Shown here: one piece after another, positions 1 to 8,844 of the stretch
How the letters are laid out: each line of letters begins with the position of its first letter
How positions within the stretch are numbered: position 1 is the first letter of the stretch
DNA from: Bacillus sp. FJAT-27264
Lineage (GTDB): Bacteria > Bacillota > Bacilli > Paenibacillales > Paenibacillaceae
Length of the DNA stretch: 64,000 nucleotides
NCBI RefSeq assembly: GCF_001682855.1
Contig: NZ_MAQW01000001.1
Span: forward strand, 124,001 to 188,000
Direction: 5' to 3'
Notes under the pieces: generated by a model
Databases searched by the model: none
Told to the model about the DNA's origin: nothing
What the model saw: only the letters and a program-made list of their open reading frames with translations
Position numbers and translations under genes: made by a program

Positions 1-488
1 TGCACCAGAGCGCGGGCAATTGCGACACGCTGCCGCTCGCCACCACTTAACTGACTTGCCTTAAGCTTCGCTTTGTCTAACAGACCCAGAGCCTCCAATT
101 CATCCATGGCTCCCATATAATCATCTGAGCGGACCATTCCTGTTACCATACGCCACAATGGGGTTTGGGAGGATTGGCCGATCAGCACATTCTTCAGTGC
201 GGTCCGATTAGGATTCAGCTCGGCATTCTGTTCAAGATAGGCCCATTCGCGGCGAATTTTCCGTTTGCCGGAGAAACCGCTCTTCAATATATCTTTTCCA
301 TCTACACGGAAATTTCCCCGATCCCATTTTTCCTTTAGCGCCAAACAGCGCAGCAGTGTAGATTTGCCGCTACCGCTCCCCCCGAGCACCGCAACAAATT
401 CCCCTTCTTCCAACTGAAAACCGATGTCATGCAGCACTGGAAGCTTGGTCTCCCCGACTGCTTTGGCTAAATGTTCAACTGTGATCAT
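1..488 (-). CDS. ABC transporter ATP-binding protein (3' end outside window)
   Basis: This is the N-terminal 162 residues of an ABC ATPase; the C-terminus runs off the left edge. It shows a Walker A motif (GGSGSGKST, about residues 37-45), a Q-loop region (YLEQNAELNP) and the signature LSGGERQRVAIARAL just before the edge, so Walker B lies outside. The ATG at 488 follows an AGGAGAG ribosome binding site. The style (short, single domain, EQN at the Q-loop) resembles phosphonate or amino-acid importer ATPases such as PhnC, but the substrate cannot be read from this part. It lies 87 bases downstream of the MFS gene on the same strand and may be cotranscribed with it. Family call is firm, substrate unknown. 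Confidence 0.9.
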   Translation of the reverse strand, partial: MITVEHLAKAVGETKLPVLHDIGFQLEEGEFVAVLGGSGSGKSTLLRCLALKEKWDRGNFRVDGKDILKSGFSGKRKIRREWAYLEQNAELNPNRTALKNVLIGQSSQTPLWRMVTGMVRSDDYMGAMDELEALGLLDKAKLKASQLSGGERQRVAIARALV

Positions 489-575
489 AGTTCAGCTCTC
501 CTGTCCTCATCTCTATACTATAGTGTATTGGAAAGCGAGATTAAATTCCATGCGAACACCAGTTCTTATTATACT

Positions 576-1754
576 TCAAATTTGTACGCGTGGCGAGAAC
601 AATACTCCCAGCAGTCCAAACAAGATGAAGAGCAGACCCATAAGCCCGAATACACCGCCGCCAGAGCCGAGTTCCAGCAGCAGCCCACCCAGAGCCGGGC
701 CGAGAATACTACCTGCACTAAAGTGAAAAGATGACACAACATTGGCCGCTGGCAGCAAGTTACGCGGTAGAATATCTGCTGCATAGGCTAGGCCAAGCGA
801 GAAGAAAGAGCCGACAAAACCGCCGGCAATTGCAAGCAGCACTAGTGAAAACATGAAATGATCCCCAACCAGCGGCAGCAAAGCGAAGCCCAGACCGCCG
901 CCGATACCGGCAAGCATAAGAACTTTTTTGCGCCCGAACCGGTCACTCCACATCCCCAGCGGAAGCTGAAGCACAAGGCCCCCGATACCGGCAAAAGGCA
1001 GCAGTGCAGCAATCTGATCTGCACTATAACCAATCCGCAGGCCATATATCGGGAAGTTGCTGTTCAGGCTGGCCTCCATATAGCCGTATAGGAGCGCAGG
1101 AATCAAGGCATACCAAGCGAGACTGTAGCTTCGTCCAAAGCGGCGCGCTTGACCCTCCCTACTCTCGGAGGTTTCCGGGCGGGAATCCGGGAGCTTGATC
1201 AATGTCAATAGCAGAGCCATCAAGAACAGCGCAGCTAACACTAAGAATGGCGTGGCCTGCCCGAAGCGCAACAGACTAATCCCCACAGGACCAAGACTGA
1301 AGCCAAGGCCATAGGACATGCCATAGATGGAAAGATTGCGTCCACGATTCTGTGCCGGGGTCATCAGCAGCACCCAGAGCTGGGCAGCATAATTGATGGC
1401 CGAGTCCCCGATGCCGACCAGAAGTCGAAGCACGAACCATGCCTTGATGCCCGGCAGCAGCGGGAATAGCAGCAGGCTCACTAGCACGAGTGTGAGTCCT
1501 GCGGCAATGAGCTTCTTAAATCCGATGGCTCCCAGCACCCGCTCGGCGATGAGCGTCATGCCGAATGAGCCGATATACAGTGCCGCCGCGTTCAAACCGT
1601 TCAGGGACGAGGAGACACCTTTTTGCTCCAAAAGAATGGATAAAACCGGAAGCAACAGCCCTTGGCTGAGTCCGGCAGCAATAATAACCATGATGAGAAT
1701 CAGGTAATTCACGTTGCTGTTTCGCTGGATAACGATGGAATGCGGGTCTGACAC
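576..1754 (-). CDS. MFS transporter (12-TM permease)
   Basis: A 392-residue major facilitator superfamily permease. Alternating hydrophobic segments run through the whole length, and the inter-helix loop MWSDRFGRKKVL is the classical MFS loop motif, here placed after the central loop (residues about 185-200, rich in charged residues). An upstream in-frame start at 1850 exists, but GTG at 1754 has an AGGAGG site nine bases before it and gives a normal N-terminus, so it is preferred. The substrate is not evident; drug or small-metabolite efflux is typical for the family. It is divergent from the ArsR-type regulator at 1911, which is a natural candidate to control it, and it is followed by the ABC ATPase. 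Confidence 0.88.
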   Translation of the reverse strand: MSDPHSIVIQRNSNVNYLILIMVIIAAGLSQGLLLPVLSILLEQKGVSSSLNGLNAAALYIGSFGMTLIAERVLGAIGFKKLIAAGLTLVLVSLLLFPLLPGIKAWFVLRLLVGIGDSAINYAAQLWVLLMTPAQNRGRNLSIYGMSYGLGFSLGPVGISLLRFGQATPFLVLAALFLMALLLTLIKLPDSRPETSESREGQARRFGRSYSLAWYALIPALLYGYMEASLNSNFPIYGLRIGYSADQIAALLPFAGIGGLVLQLPLGMWSDRFGRKKVLMLAGIGGGLGFALLPLVGDHFMFSLVLLAIAGGFVGSFFSLGLAYAADILPRNLLPAANVVSSFHFSAGSILGPALGGLLLELGSGGGVFGLMGLLFILFGLLGVLFSPRVQI

Positions 1755-1910
1755 AGCTGAAATCCTCCTACAAAGCAAATAAAAGCGAACAAAAATAAAC
1801 GTTATCCGAACTACATCCAAAAGGCAAACATCGAACATTATAGTGGACAAGCCTCTTCAAAACAAGAGATAATATATAGAAGTGACGGATTTCCTGGGGG
1901 TGCAAGCTTC

Positions 1911-2828
1911 ATGAACTATGAATTGAAAATTGATGTCTCACCGGTCTACGAGCTGATTGACAGCTTTATGTTATATGTTACGCGAAAATGGATTTCCAAT
2001 CTGGATATCGGCCCCGACTGGGTCAATGACGTGGAAAGCCGCTTTCCATCCCACCAGGCTGCGGAGATTATGAAGGCTGCTGAATGGCCATTCAGCGATT
2101 ATGATGTCCTGTATGCCTGGGCTTACATCCTTGGACCAGCCGAGAAGGTCCTAAGCTACCTGGATGAACTGGAATCCACTTCGCTTGAAGATTGTTTCCG
2201 GCATGTGGCTCCTCTCATTACAGGCTTTACCTTGGAAGAATGTCAGCGAATCAAGGACAGCTACACCCCTCTGCTGCGGCTGTGGTACAGTCAATATTTC
2301 CGCCATGTGGAGCACAAAATCCTACCGCTGCTCATTGAGGACGCCTCCGAGAAAAAAATGCTCCAGAGCAAAATGGACCCCATCGCCCTGATTGAATATG
2401 CTTCTGGGGGCGTCGTTATTGAAGAACTACCGAATTTACAGACCATTGTTCTGCTTCCTACGGTGCACAATCGTCCGATCAACACCTATTGCTTCTATAA
2501 CACCATGGTTATTATCCAATATCCGGTCGACGTGCCTTTAGAAAATGAGGACGAGCCCCCTACTGTGCTGCTTCGCATGACCCGGGCTCTAGCTAATCCC
2601 ACAAGACTCAGATTGCTGCGGCATGTGGCCCATGAGCCGAAGACCCTATGGGAGATACAGTCCGACTTGAACCAGTCGCGGGAGATGCTCATGCATCACT
2701 TGATGATTCTGCGGGTAGCAGGTCTACTACGTATTCATCTGCGCGGTGAGTATAATGAACGTTTCAGCATCCGCCCTGACGGAGCATCAGAGCTGCAGAT
2801 GTTCTTGGAATCCTATATACGTTTATAA
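1911..2828 (+). CDS. ArsR-type winged-helix regulator with long N-terminal domain
   Basis: 305 residues. The last 85 or so carry an ArsR/SmtB-like winged helix: LANPTRLRLLRHVAHEPKTL, then a recognition helix region NQSREMLMHHLMILRVAGL and a wing. The preceding 220 residues show no motif I recognise and probably form a ligand-sensing domain; no metal-binding ELCVCD-type motif is present, so metal sensing is unlikely. A GGGGGTG site precedes the ATG. Its position, divergent from the MFS permease with about 156 bases between starts, suggests it regulates that gene or itself. Domain call is good, ligand unknown. Confidence 0.82.
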   Translation: MNYELKIDVSPVYELIDSFMLYVTRKWISNLDIGPDWVNDVESRFPSHQAAEIMKAAEWPFSDYDVLYAWAYILGPAEKVLSYLDELESTSLEDCFRHVAPLITGFTLEECQRIKDSYTPLLRLWYSQYFRHVEHKILPLLIEDASEKKMLQSKMDPIALIEYASGGVVIEELPNLQTIVLLPTVHNRPINTYCFYNTMVIIQYPVDVPLENEDEPPTVLLRMTRALANPTRLRLLRHVAHEPKTLWEIQSDLNQSREMLMHHLMILRVAGLLRIHLRGEYNERFSIRPDGASELQMFLESYIRL

Positions 2829-2882
2829 TAGAATGGACAGAACGCAAAGACTGAGACAGAGACAGAACAAGGAGTGAGTGGC

Positions 2883-3638
2883 GTGAAATATATGACTCAA
2901 CAAGTCATTTTCGATTTGGACGATACCCTCGTCCACTGTAACAAATACTTCGATCTCATTCTGGGACAATATTTTGAACTGATGGCAGAATGGTTCCAGG
3001 ATTATGGACTGCCTACCAGCGATATGCGGAGCAAACAGGCTGAAATTGATGTGGAAACGGTTAGCACAAGCGGTCTAGCCAGCGATAACTTCCCTAAGTC
3101 CCTGATTGGGACGTATCATTTCTTCTGCACCAAATACGGGCGAAAAGCCGATGCTTTTGAGGAGCAGCAGCTGATGAAGCTGGGCATGAGTGTCTATGAT
3201 CAGGAGATTGAGGCCTACCCCGGCATGGTCGAGACGCTCGATACCTTGAAGCAGGAAGGTCATGATCTATACCTATACACTGGTGGAGACGATACCATAC
3301 AGCAGCGCAAGATTGAACAAATGAAGCTGGACGTTTATTTTGATGACCGCATCTTTATCCGCAAGCATAAAAATGTCGAAGCGTTGGAGAACATCCTAGC
3401 TAGTGGTGCCTTTGACCGCAAAGTGACCTGGATGGTCGGAAACTCTCTACGTACAGATGTACTGCCAGCAGTAACAGCCGGGATCAACAGCATTTATCTT
3501 AAACAACAAAACGAATGGCTCTACAACATGATTGAGCTTCAACGCGAAATGCAGCAGTCCGTCAAGACCATTTCTTCGATCTACGAAGTGCCTCCGGTCA
3601 TCCGTTCCGCTGTGCAGCAGATTCAAAGCCTGGGGTAA
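2883..3638 (+). CDS. HAD superfamily hydrolase
   Basis: About 251 residues. HAD motif I is FDLDDTLVHC near the N-terminus (nucleophile Asp plus acid/base Asp two positions later), motif II is LYTGGD near residue 130, and motif III/IV appears as MVGNSLRTDVLPAVTAGI. A helical cap sits between motifs I and II, as in the phosphoglycolate-phosphatase-like group. The start at GTG 2883 is chosen because AAGGAG ends eight bases before it; an earlier GTG at 2874 overlaps that site, and ATG 2892 is a further option. It lies 54 bases after the ArsR-type gene and is probably cotranscribed. A phosphatase is likely; the substrate is unknown. Confidence 0.87.
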   Translation: MKYMTQQVIFDLDDTLVHCNKYFDLILGQYFELMAEWFQDYGLPTSDMRSKQAEIDVETVSTSGLASDNFPKSLIGTYHFFCTKYGRKADAFEEQQLMKLGMSVYDQEIEAYPGMVETLDTLKQEGHDLYLYTGGDDTIQQRKIEQMKLDVYFDDRIFIRKHKNVEALENILASGAFDRKVTWMVGNSLRTDVLPAVTAGINSIYLKQQNEWLYNMIELQREMQQSVKTISSIYEVPPVIRSAVQQIQSLG

Positions 3639-3736
3639 GACGTTCTTCTAATGTTAGAAATGCCATAGGCTTCCTTTAGCAGATTTGATTATACTGTTTT
3701 CAGTGAATGATCAAAGTGTGCAGGAGGAAGTCAGAA

Positions 3737-4453
3737 ATGAATAAACAAGTAAATTCAAAACATAGCAATAACAAATTACTACCTATGCTCTTGACGGTGA
3801 TCGGTGTTGTTCTAGTTGTAGTGGCTGCCTTTATCTTCACCAGCAAGAGCGGCACTTCCGAGCTCGACAGCTTGCCTAATTACACTGAGGTTAAAGGCAA
3901 GATTGTGGTTGACGGTTTAAAGTATGAGAAGCAGCCCCATCTGGGCAGCAGCACTGCCAAAGTCAAAGTGATAGAATTTGCGGATTTCAAATGCCCTGCT
4001 TGCAAAAAGTGGACTGAGCAGTATTTAGACACCTTCATCAAAGACTACGTAGATACGGGTAAGGCGGAATTCTTCTTCATGAACTTTGCTTTTATTGACA
4101 GAGACTCCTATCTGGCCGCGAGTGCGGGCGAAGCTATCTATAACCAGAGTAACGAGAAGTTCTGGGAATACGTCCACAAGCTATACGCGAACCAAGGCGA
4201 TGAGAGCAAGATTTGGGCGACCGAAAAGTTCATCCTGAAGTTCGTTAAGGATAATATCGACGGCATTGATTATGGTCAGTTCGAGCAGGACGTCAAGAAC
4301 CACACCTACATGTTTGATGTTAAAGAGGACTTCAAAATTGCCGGCGCCTACGGAGTTAACGGTACACCCAAATTCATGGTGAATGGTGTGCTGCTCCCCG
4401 ATTCCTCTTACGAAGGTCTGACTGCGGCGATTGAAGCGGCTTTAAAGGAATAG
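3737..4453 (+). CDS. Membrane-anchored DsbA-like thiol-disulfide oxidoreductase
   Basis: 238 residues. One N-terminal membrane segment (about residues 13-36) is followed by an extracellular thioredoxin-fold domain of the DsbA/BdbD type: FADFKCPACKKWTEQYL holds the CxxC active site and GTPKFMVNG holds the cis-proline loop. The fold has a helical insert between them. The ATG at 3737 has an AGGAGG site nine bases upstream, so the 10-codon longer frame is not used. In the family, such proteins introduce or rearrange disulfides in exported proteins. No partner DsbB/BdbC gene is next to it. A terminator-like hairpin follows. Confidence 0.88.
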   Translation: MNKQVNSKHSNNKLLPMLLTVIGVVLVVVAAFIFTSKSGTSELDSLPNYTEVKGKIVVDGLKYEKQPHLGSSTAKVKVIEFADFKCPACKKWTEQYLDTFIKDYVDTGKAEFFFMNFAFIDRDSYLAASAGEAIYNQSNEKFWEYVHKLYANQGDESKIWATEKFILKFVKDNIDGIDYGQFEQDVKNHTYMFDVKEDFKIAGAYGVNGTPKFMVNGVLLPDSSYEGLTAAIEAALKE

Positions 4454-4462
4454 ACAGGTAAT

Positions 4463-4507
4463 GGAGCTTCCCCAAGGAGTCATTATGACGGCGGGACGCT
4501 CCTTTTT
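4463..4507 (+). terminator. Probable rho-independent terminator of the dsbA-like gene
   Basis: GGAGC (4463-4467) pairs with GCTCC (4498-4502), followed by TTTTT. The interior has further short complementary segments (GTCA/TGAC), giving a branched stem. It lies just after the stop codon at 4453. Confidence 0.5.
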
Positions 4508-4673
4508 CATGGAGGAAAAGAAAGTGCAGCTGGGAATGGAAGTCAAACGAAGTGGAATATATGTATATAGATATTAAGTAGATTTAAAATCGGAGGACTA
4601 TACGTTACAGATTACATGATCAACAACCCCTTTTTTCTAAAATGAAAAATAATAACTACTCCGTTACGTCTGA

Positions 4674-5309
4674 TTATCGAGGTAACAGCAGATTAGGCTC
4701 GACCGGCTTACTAAGCCAGTGGTCATCGGTCTGGACATGATTTTTACGAACGAATTTGGCGACACTGTATTTAAAATCCTCATACGCAAAAGCGTCAGCA
4801 AGCCGCACGACATATCCTTCCTGCTCTCCCCCGCAATTCGATTGCTTGGTGTAACAAGCCTTTGCGACTTCCTCGCTCCAAATCCCTTTATACAGCACCG
4901 GGACAGTTACCAGTCCAAGACGCTCCGCCCATGCTTCAGTTTCCTCCCAAGACAAACATTGGTTACTGTGATCCCACACGGAAAAGAGCATAAAATAGGA
5001 AGGCAGCGCTGAATAGCACAGCGAATGCTTGGCGTAGACATTTTCTCCGCATAACCGATAGCCTTCGGGAATCAGGTACTTGATACCGCCATGCAGTGTC
5101 TTAACAAAATGCCTGGACGGATGATCCTTGCTGTCCAGCGACCGGGCATGAATGGAGTGACTGTACATCGTGGTGTTCTCTCCATCCATTTTCTCCGTAA
5201 TGACGACTTCCCGGCCCTTGAAATGCTCGGTATTCCGCAAAATCTTGTCATCATCCGTGTACCCTCTCGACCAGGGCAGATGCATCGTCTTCGGATATTT
5301 CACTTTCAT
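4674..5309 (-). CDS. RNA ligase family protein (minimal nucleotidyltransferase domain)
   Basis: 211 residues, only the adenylyltransferase core. Motif I is EKMDGEN with the likely AMP-accepting Lys at residue 40, motif III-like FMLFSVWD, motif IV EGYVVR, and motif V around VAKFVRKNHV. These are the signatures of the T4-Rnl-type RNA ligase superfamily, which seals 3'-OH and 5'-phosphate ends with ATP. There is no OB-fold or other C-terminal domain. The ATG has an AGAGGTG site eight bases upstream. The gene starts 14 bases after the stop of the kinase-HD gene, which would prepare the ends it seals. DNA ligase activity is less likely given the motif IV/V style. Family is firm; substrate is inferred from context. 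Confidence 0.88.
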   Translation of the reverse strand: MKVKYPKTMHLPWSRGYTDDDKILRNTEHFKGREVVITEKMDGENTTMYSHSIHARSLDSKDHPSRHFVKTLHGGIKYLIPEGYRLCGENVYAKHSLCYSALPSYFMLFSVWDHSNQCLSWEETEAWAERLGLVTVPVLYKGIWSEEVAKACYTKQSNCGGEQEGYVVRLADAFAYEDFKYSVAKFVRKNHVQTDDHWLSKPVEPNLLLPR

Positions 5310-5323
5310 GATTGTTCACCTCT

Positions 5324-6283
5324 TTACTTGCCAAAGCTGTCGGCTTCAGCGAAAAAATACAGCTCTGCCAGCAGCTCGCCGCCCAGCAGATGATAAATGT
5401 TCGAAGCTCCTGCGTCGCCGCCATGCAGAATCTCCATATGGAAGCTGACCAAATAGACGACATGCAGGACAAAATCGTCATCATAACCCAGGGCTTTCAG
5501 CAGATTGCAGGCAATGATCGCGGAGACATGTTCATGACCAAAGTAAGAATAATACTCCCGTGCCTGCTTCCAGACCTTGCAGAGCGGTTTGCCTGTATCA
5601 TGAAACAACGCTGCCAGCTGCATCGCCAGCAAATGTTCTCCCTCATAACATTGGTTGATATATTCCAGCACACTGTAGGTATGCTCAGAAAGTGTCTTGG
5701 AATGATAAGGGTTCCCTTGATCAAATCCCAGCATAATCGAAAAATAAGAAGAAGCGGACAGATAGCGAAACAGCTCATCGTGTCCTGGTTCGGCTGCTAG
5801 CAGCCGCTCCAATTCCTCACGCACGATCCCGGGATCAGCGTCAGCATGTACGATATGCAAGGCAGAGAAGCCTTCGCCTGGCACCGGAAATGCAAAATTT
5901 TTGGCGTATTTAGTTAGGATTATCTCGTCCAACCTACGCTTCCGCAGCTTGTTCCGCGCAAGGGCCAGTTCGTAAGGAGTATCACAGACGTGGCATTCTA
6001 CAGGGATCCCGCTGAATCGCTTCAGGAACTTCAGTCTACGTCCCCGGTCAATATTTGTAGCGTCAAAAACAACATTTCGGCCGCCAGCCAACACCCGCTC
6101 CATCTCTGCAAAAGCCGTATCAAACACCAGATAGTTATTTTTCTGCTTGGATTCGCTACCAAACAACCGCTCTCGGATGTCATCTGTAGCTACTAGCACA
6201 GCCCGTTCACTGCGGCAAAGTTGCTTGGCATACGTGCTCTTACCGCTGCCGGGAATTCCGGTCAGCATGTGAATGGTACTCAT
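5324..6283 (-). CDS. Polynucleotide kinase-like P-loop domain fused to HD phosphohydrolase
   Basis: 319 residues. The N-terminal half is a T4 Pnkp-type kinase: P-loop GIPGSGKST (residues 9-17), DDIRERLFG as substrate/lid region, and FDATNIDRGRR. The C-terminal half is an HD domain with a first His in LSEHTYSV, HD in ALFHDTGKP (about residues 228-229) and a downstream GHEH. HD domains joined to Pnk kinases are known in bacteria (HD-Pnk of Runella, where HD comes first); there the HD removes 2',3'-cyclic or 2'-phosphates and the kinase phosphorylates 5'-OH ends. Here the order is reversed, kinase then HD. Start ATG 6283 has AAAGGAGGTGAT eight bases upstream. It is followed by the RNA ligase gene. 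Confidence 0.88.
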   Translation of the reverse strand: MSTIHMLTGIPGSGKSTYAKQLCRSERAVLVATDDIRERLFGSESKQKNNYLVFDTAFAEMERVLAGGRNVVFDATNIDRGRRLKFLKRFSGIPVECHVCDTPYELALARNKLRKRRLDEIILTKYAKNFAFPVPGEGFSALHIVHADADPGIVREELERLLAAEPGHDELFRYLSASSYFSIMLGFDQGNPYHSKTLSEHTYSVLEYINQCYEGEHLLAMQLAALFHDTGKPLCKVWKQAREYYSYFGHEHVSAIIACNLLKALGYDDDFVLHVVYLVSFHMEILHGGDAGASNIYHLLGGELLAELYFFAEADSFGK

Positions 6284-6298
6284 AGTTATCACCTCCTT

Positions 6299-6538
6299 TC
6301 AAGTACTTATTTTATTGCGCTGCATTATAAGTGACAGAGATGGCCGTCGACCCGGATCGCGGGTCCTGATAGGAAGATAGCCTGCCCCATTCGAAGCTGC
6401 CAGATGAAGGTTGTACATCATCGTAGAACGTAACTCTTCCTCAGTCAATCCAGGATAAATGATCCGCTCTCCATCCACGTCGAGTTCTCCTATTTCCCAA
6501 CTAGTTGGCACCCCGTTCTCTATCTCACTATTAATCAT
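6299..6538 (-). CDS. Small hypothetical protein heading the RNA-repair cassette
   Basis: 79 residues from ATG 6538, with a GAAGGGA site a few bases upstream; the frame stays open to 6643, so a longer form is possible. I recognise no domain. The sequence is mildly acidic in its first half (WEIGELDVDGERI) and basic at its end, with no membrane segment. Its TGA at 6299-6301 abuts the AAAGGAGGTGAT of the kinase-HD gene, so translation is probably coupled. That spacing is the main support for it being real. Alternatives are a chance frame or the tail of a lost gene. Confidence 0.45.
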   Translation of the reverse strand: MINSEIENGVPTSWEIGELDVDGERIIYPGLTEEELRSTMMYNLHLAASNGAGYLPIRTRDPGRRPSLSLIMQRNKIST

Positions 6539-6704
6539 CTCTATCCCTTCTCTAACAATACAGATAATGTGTACTTCATCAGAACTATGAGCAGCAGCTT
6601 TAACACCTAACTTAGAGTATAACGAACAAAGACTGGTCCTCACAATCGACCTAGGGGCTTAATGTATGATAACACTCCAGAAAATGCCGAACAAACAGCA
6701 CTCC

Positions 6705-8000
6705 TTACTTCAAAGGAATATCTATAGTTTTTCCATACCGTTCCGTATAAACCATCTCCTTGATTTGTAAATACTCTGGCTTCAAAGATGTGTCGAACAG
6801 CAATGTTTCTATTTTATTGTCTCCCCCGTCTGCTCTTTTGACGTATTTGCTATCAACCACCTTTTTTAAGGGCACAAGACCATCTTTAGTTTCAAGAGAA
6901 AATTCCTGCAAGAATACATCTTCATCCATTTCCAGCGTAATTTTGGTGCCTTCTATATCATGTTCTATCTTTAATACCCGAATAGCCTGCCCTTCCAAAC
7001 TCAGTGGTATATTCAATTCAGTCAGCGGAAGTCTCTGCAAGGTATTGCGATAGACAGGAAATGTCCTCACCTCAAGCTGAAGCGTATGCAGGTCCTCAGG
7101 GATTGCATCATAATCTATGGAAAAATCGTAGACATCACCCGTTCGATTATTAGTCTGACTACTAGAACGTGAAACAGTCTGACCATTTGCAATTAGTCCG
7201 ACATCGAGTAACTTGTTCGATAACAGAAGTTGATTCTCTCCTTGTATAGAACCCTCTATCAAGGTCATCGTTGGCGTTGCAGTTATAGACTTAAACGTCA
7301 GGGTCGAATTATCGAACGTCAAGCTCTTATCGATGGACTGCTTGATCTGGGTAGTCATCGCCTCGTCCGGGTGATAAGGGAAGGTTAGCTGTTTCATTTG
7401 TCTTTGATCGGCTCCTAGACTGTAATCCATGTAAGTAAGTGTCAGATTCTTGGCAAGAGGGCTGACCGGTTCAAAAGCACTGAATCTGAAAGCACTCTCT
7501 CCCCCTCCTTGGACTGAAAAACCTCCGCCTTTGGTCGAACTCGATTTCGTTTGGTAACCCGAAATATTAAGAAAAACTAAACTATCGATCACATTTGTAG
7601 CAAGTTTGCTGGAAGGGGGGATTAACGTATAGTATATAATAAATTGATTAGCATCCGACATGATTCCGTCAAGAGCCAACTCTGTTCCGTTAGCGAGGGT
7701 AACCCGCTTATCTAACGATTGTCCCCAGCCTCGATCATTCAGCTTTTTCAGTGTGCCGTCGCTGATAATATCATAACCAAGCAGTTTTTTCCCGTAATAA
7801 GCAAGCGCGTGATATTGGTTGCTAATAACCAGCGTAACAGCGATAATAGCTACCGCAATTCGAAGACCTGCCGTGAAGCGGCGCCGTGTTCTTATATGGG
7901 GGTTCACCCGATTCAGACCTGTACGTAATCTCTCCTCTAGTTCGGGCGGAGCGACAAGCTCAGACCATTCTTCCTTGGCATTCCAGTGAGAACGTTCCAT
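6705..8000 (-). CDS. Anti-sigma factor-like membrane protein (DUF4179 type)
   Basis: 431 residues. A short cytoplasmic N-terminus (about 45 residues) is followed by one membrane segment (AVAIIAVTLVISNQ), then a large extracellular domain rich in beta-strand-like sequence, matching the layout of DUF4179 proteins encoded beside ECF sigma factors. It starts at ATG 8000, one base after the sigma gene's TAA, so the two are translationally linked. The likely role is to hold the sigma factor at the membrane and release it on an unidentified envelope signal; this is inferred from layout and pairing, as no zinc-binding anti-sigma motif (HxxxCxxC) is visible. Confidence 0.8.
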   Translation of the reverse strand: MERSHWNAKEEWSELVAPPELEERLRTGLNRVNPHIRTRRRFTAGLRIAVAIIAVTLVISNQYHALAYYGKKLLGYDIISDGTLKKLNDRGWGQSLDKRVTLANGTELALDGIMSDANQFIIYYTLIPPSSKLATNVIDSLVFLNISGYQTKSSSTKGGGFSVQGGGESAFRFSAFEPVSPLAKNLTLTYMDYSLGADQRQMKQLTFPYHPDEAMTTQIKQSIDKSLTFDNSTLTFKSITATPTMTLIEGSIQGENQLLLSNKLLDVGLIANGQTVSRSSSQTNNRTGDVYDFSIDYDAIPEDLHTLQLEVRTFPVYRNTLQRLPLTELNIPLSLEGQAIRVLKIEHDIEGTKITLEMDEDVFLQEFSLETKDGLVPLKKVVDSKYVKRADGGDNKIETLLFDTSLKPEYLQIKEMVYTERYGKTIDIPLK

Positions 8001-8001
8001 T

Positions 8002-8541
8002 TTACTCCCTCTCCTCCTTTCCTAACAGGGCCCTGAGCTTCTTCAAGCCATGAAAAACCCTGGATTTCACGGTCCCTGTCGGTACTTTAGTAATCGCTGC
8101 AATCGCTCCATAATCCAGATCACGGTAGTATTTAAGCTGTATCGCTTCCCGTTGCTCATCATTAAGCTGCTGCAAAAGTTCTTGCAAAACCATTCTCTCC
8201 TCCACCTGAGAAGGATGGCTGTCTCTGTATGTATTCTCTCCTCCACGTTCATTCTGCAAATTTTCTGCAGGGAATAATTTCTGTCTTCGTCTCAAGGACT
8301 GCTTGCACTGATTGACTAGAATCGTCTTGCTCCAGGAATAGAACGCTTCCGGCTTTTTCAATTGATGAATTCCCTCATACAGCTTAACAATCATATCCTC
8401 CAGCGCATCCAGTGCATCCGATTCGTTTCTCATATAAGCATAAGCCAGCCGGTAATACGCATCTTTTTCTGTCATGATTAGCCGGAGCAATGCTTCTTTA
8501 TCCCCCTTTTTGGACTTTTTGACCTGTTGAACCACATCCAT
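8002..8541 (-). CDS. ECF RNA polymerase sigma factor
   Basis: 179 residues. Region 2 spans about residues 25-95 (AYYRLAYAYMRNESDALDAL, then the PEAFYSWSKTILVNQCK stretch) and region 4 about 115-170 (LNDEQREAIQLKYYRDLDY, GTVKSRVFHGLKKLR), the two-domain form of extracytoplasmic-function sigma factors. It sits directly ahead of its probable anti-sigma partner with a one-base gap. By family habit it should also direct its own operon, but I cannot identify a specific promoter in the 300 bases upstream. Confidence 0.9.
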   Translation of the reverse strand: MDVVQQVKKSKKGDKEALLRLIMTEKDAYYRLAYAYMRNESDALDALEDMIVKLYEGIHQLKKPEAFYSWSKTILVNQCKQSLRRRQKLFPAENLQNERGGENTYRDSHPSQVEERMVLQELLQQLNDEQREAIQLKYYRDLDYGAIAAITKVPTGTVKSRVFHGLKKLRALLGKEERE

Positions 8542-8600
8542 CTCTTCACCTCTTTCCCTTCTAAGAGCATTGGGCGGCTTAAAAGGTTCAATTTCAGCAG

Positions 8601-8628
8601 AAAAAATAACCGCTGATCTACTCAGCGG
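8601..8628 (-). terminator. Rho-independent terminator between trpB and the sigma operon
   Basis: On the minus strand, CCGCTGA and TCAGCGG (8610-8628) form a 7-bp stem with a 5-base loop, followed by a T-rich run at 8601-8609. It lies upstream of the sigma gene and shields it from read-through. The rest of the roughly 300-base gap (8542-8844) is AT-rich, with no gene visible. Confidence 0.65.
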
Positions 8629-8787
8629 CTAATAATGCATCATTCTATTTCTATTCCCATCCTTTCAATATCTTAGTTCTTTCCATCAACAAACCCAAGA
8701 CTCCTTTGACCTGAGTATTTTTCAAGCTAGCATTACTCAACTCTAAACTTCACCACTATTTGTATTGTAGTTCATAGTAATTTCTAT

Positions 8788-8821
8788 ACAAAAAAATCAA
8801 AGGACACCCGATTAGGTGCCC
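8788..8821 (-). terminator. Rho-independent terminator of trpB
   Basis: On the minus strand GGGCACC (8815-8821) pairs with GGTGTCC (8802-8808; one G-T pair), followed by TTTGATTTTTTT. It starts 24 bases after the trpB stop codon. Confidence 0.8.
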
Positions 8822-8844
8822 CTCCATCTTTTACATCCGTTCGT

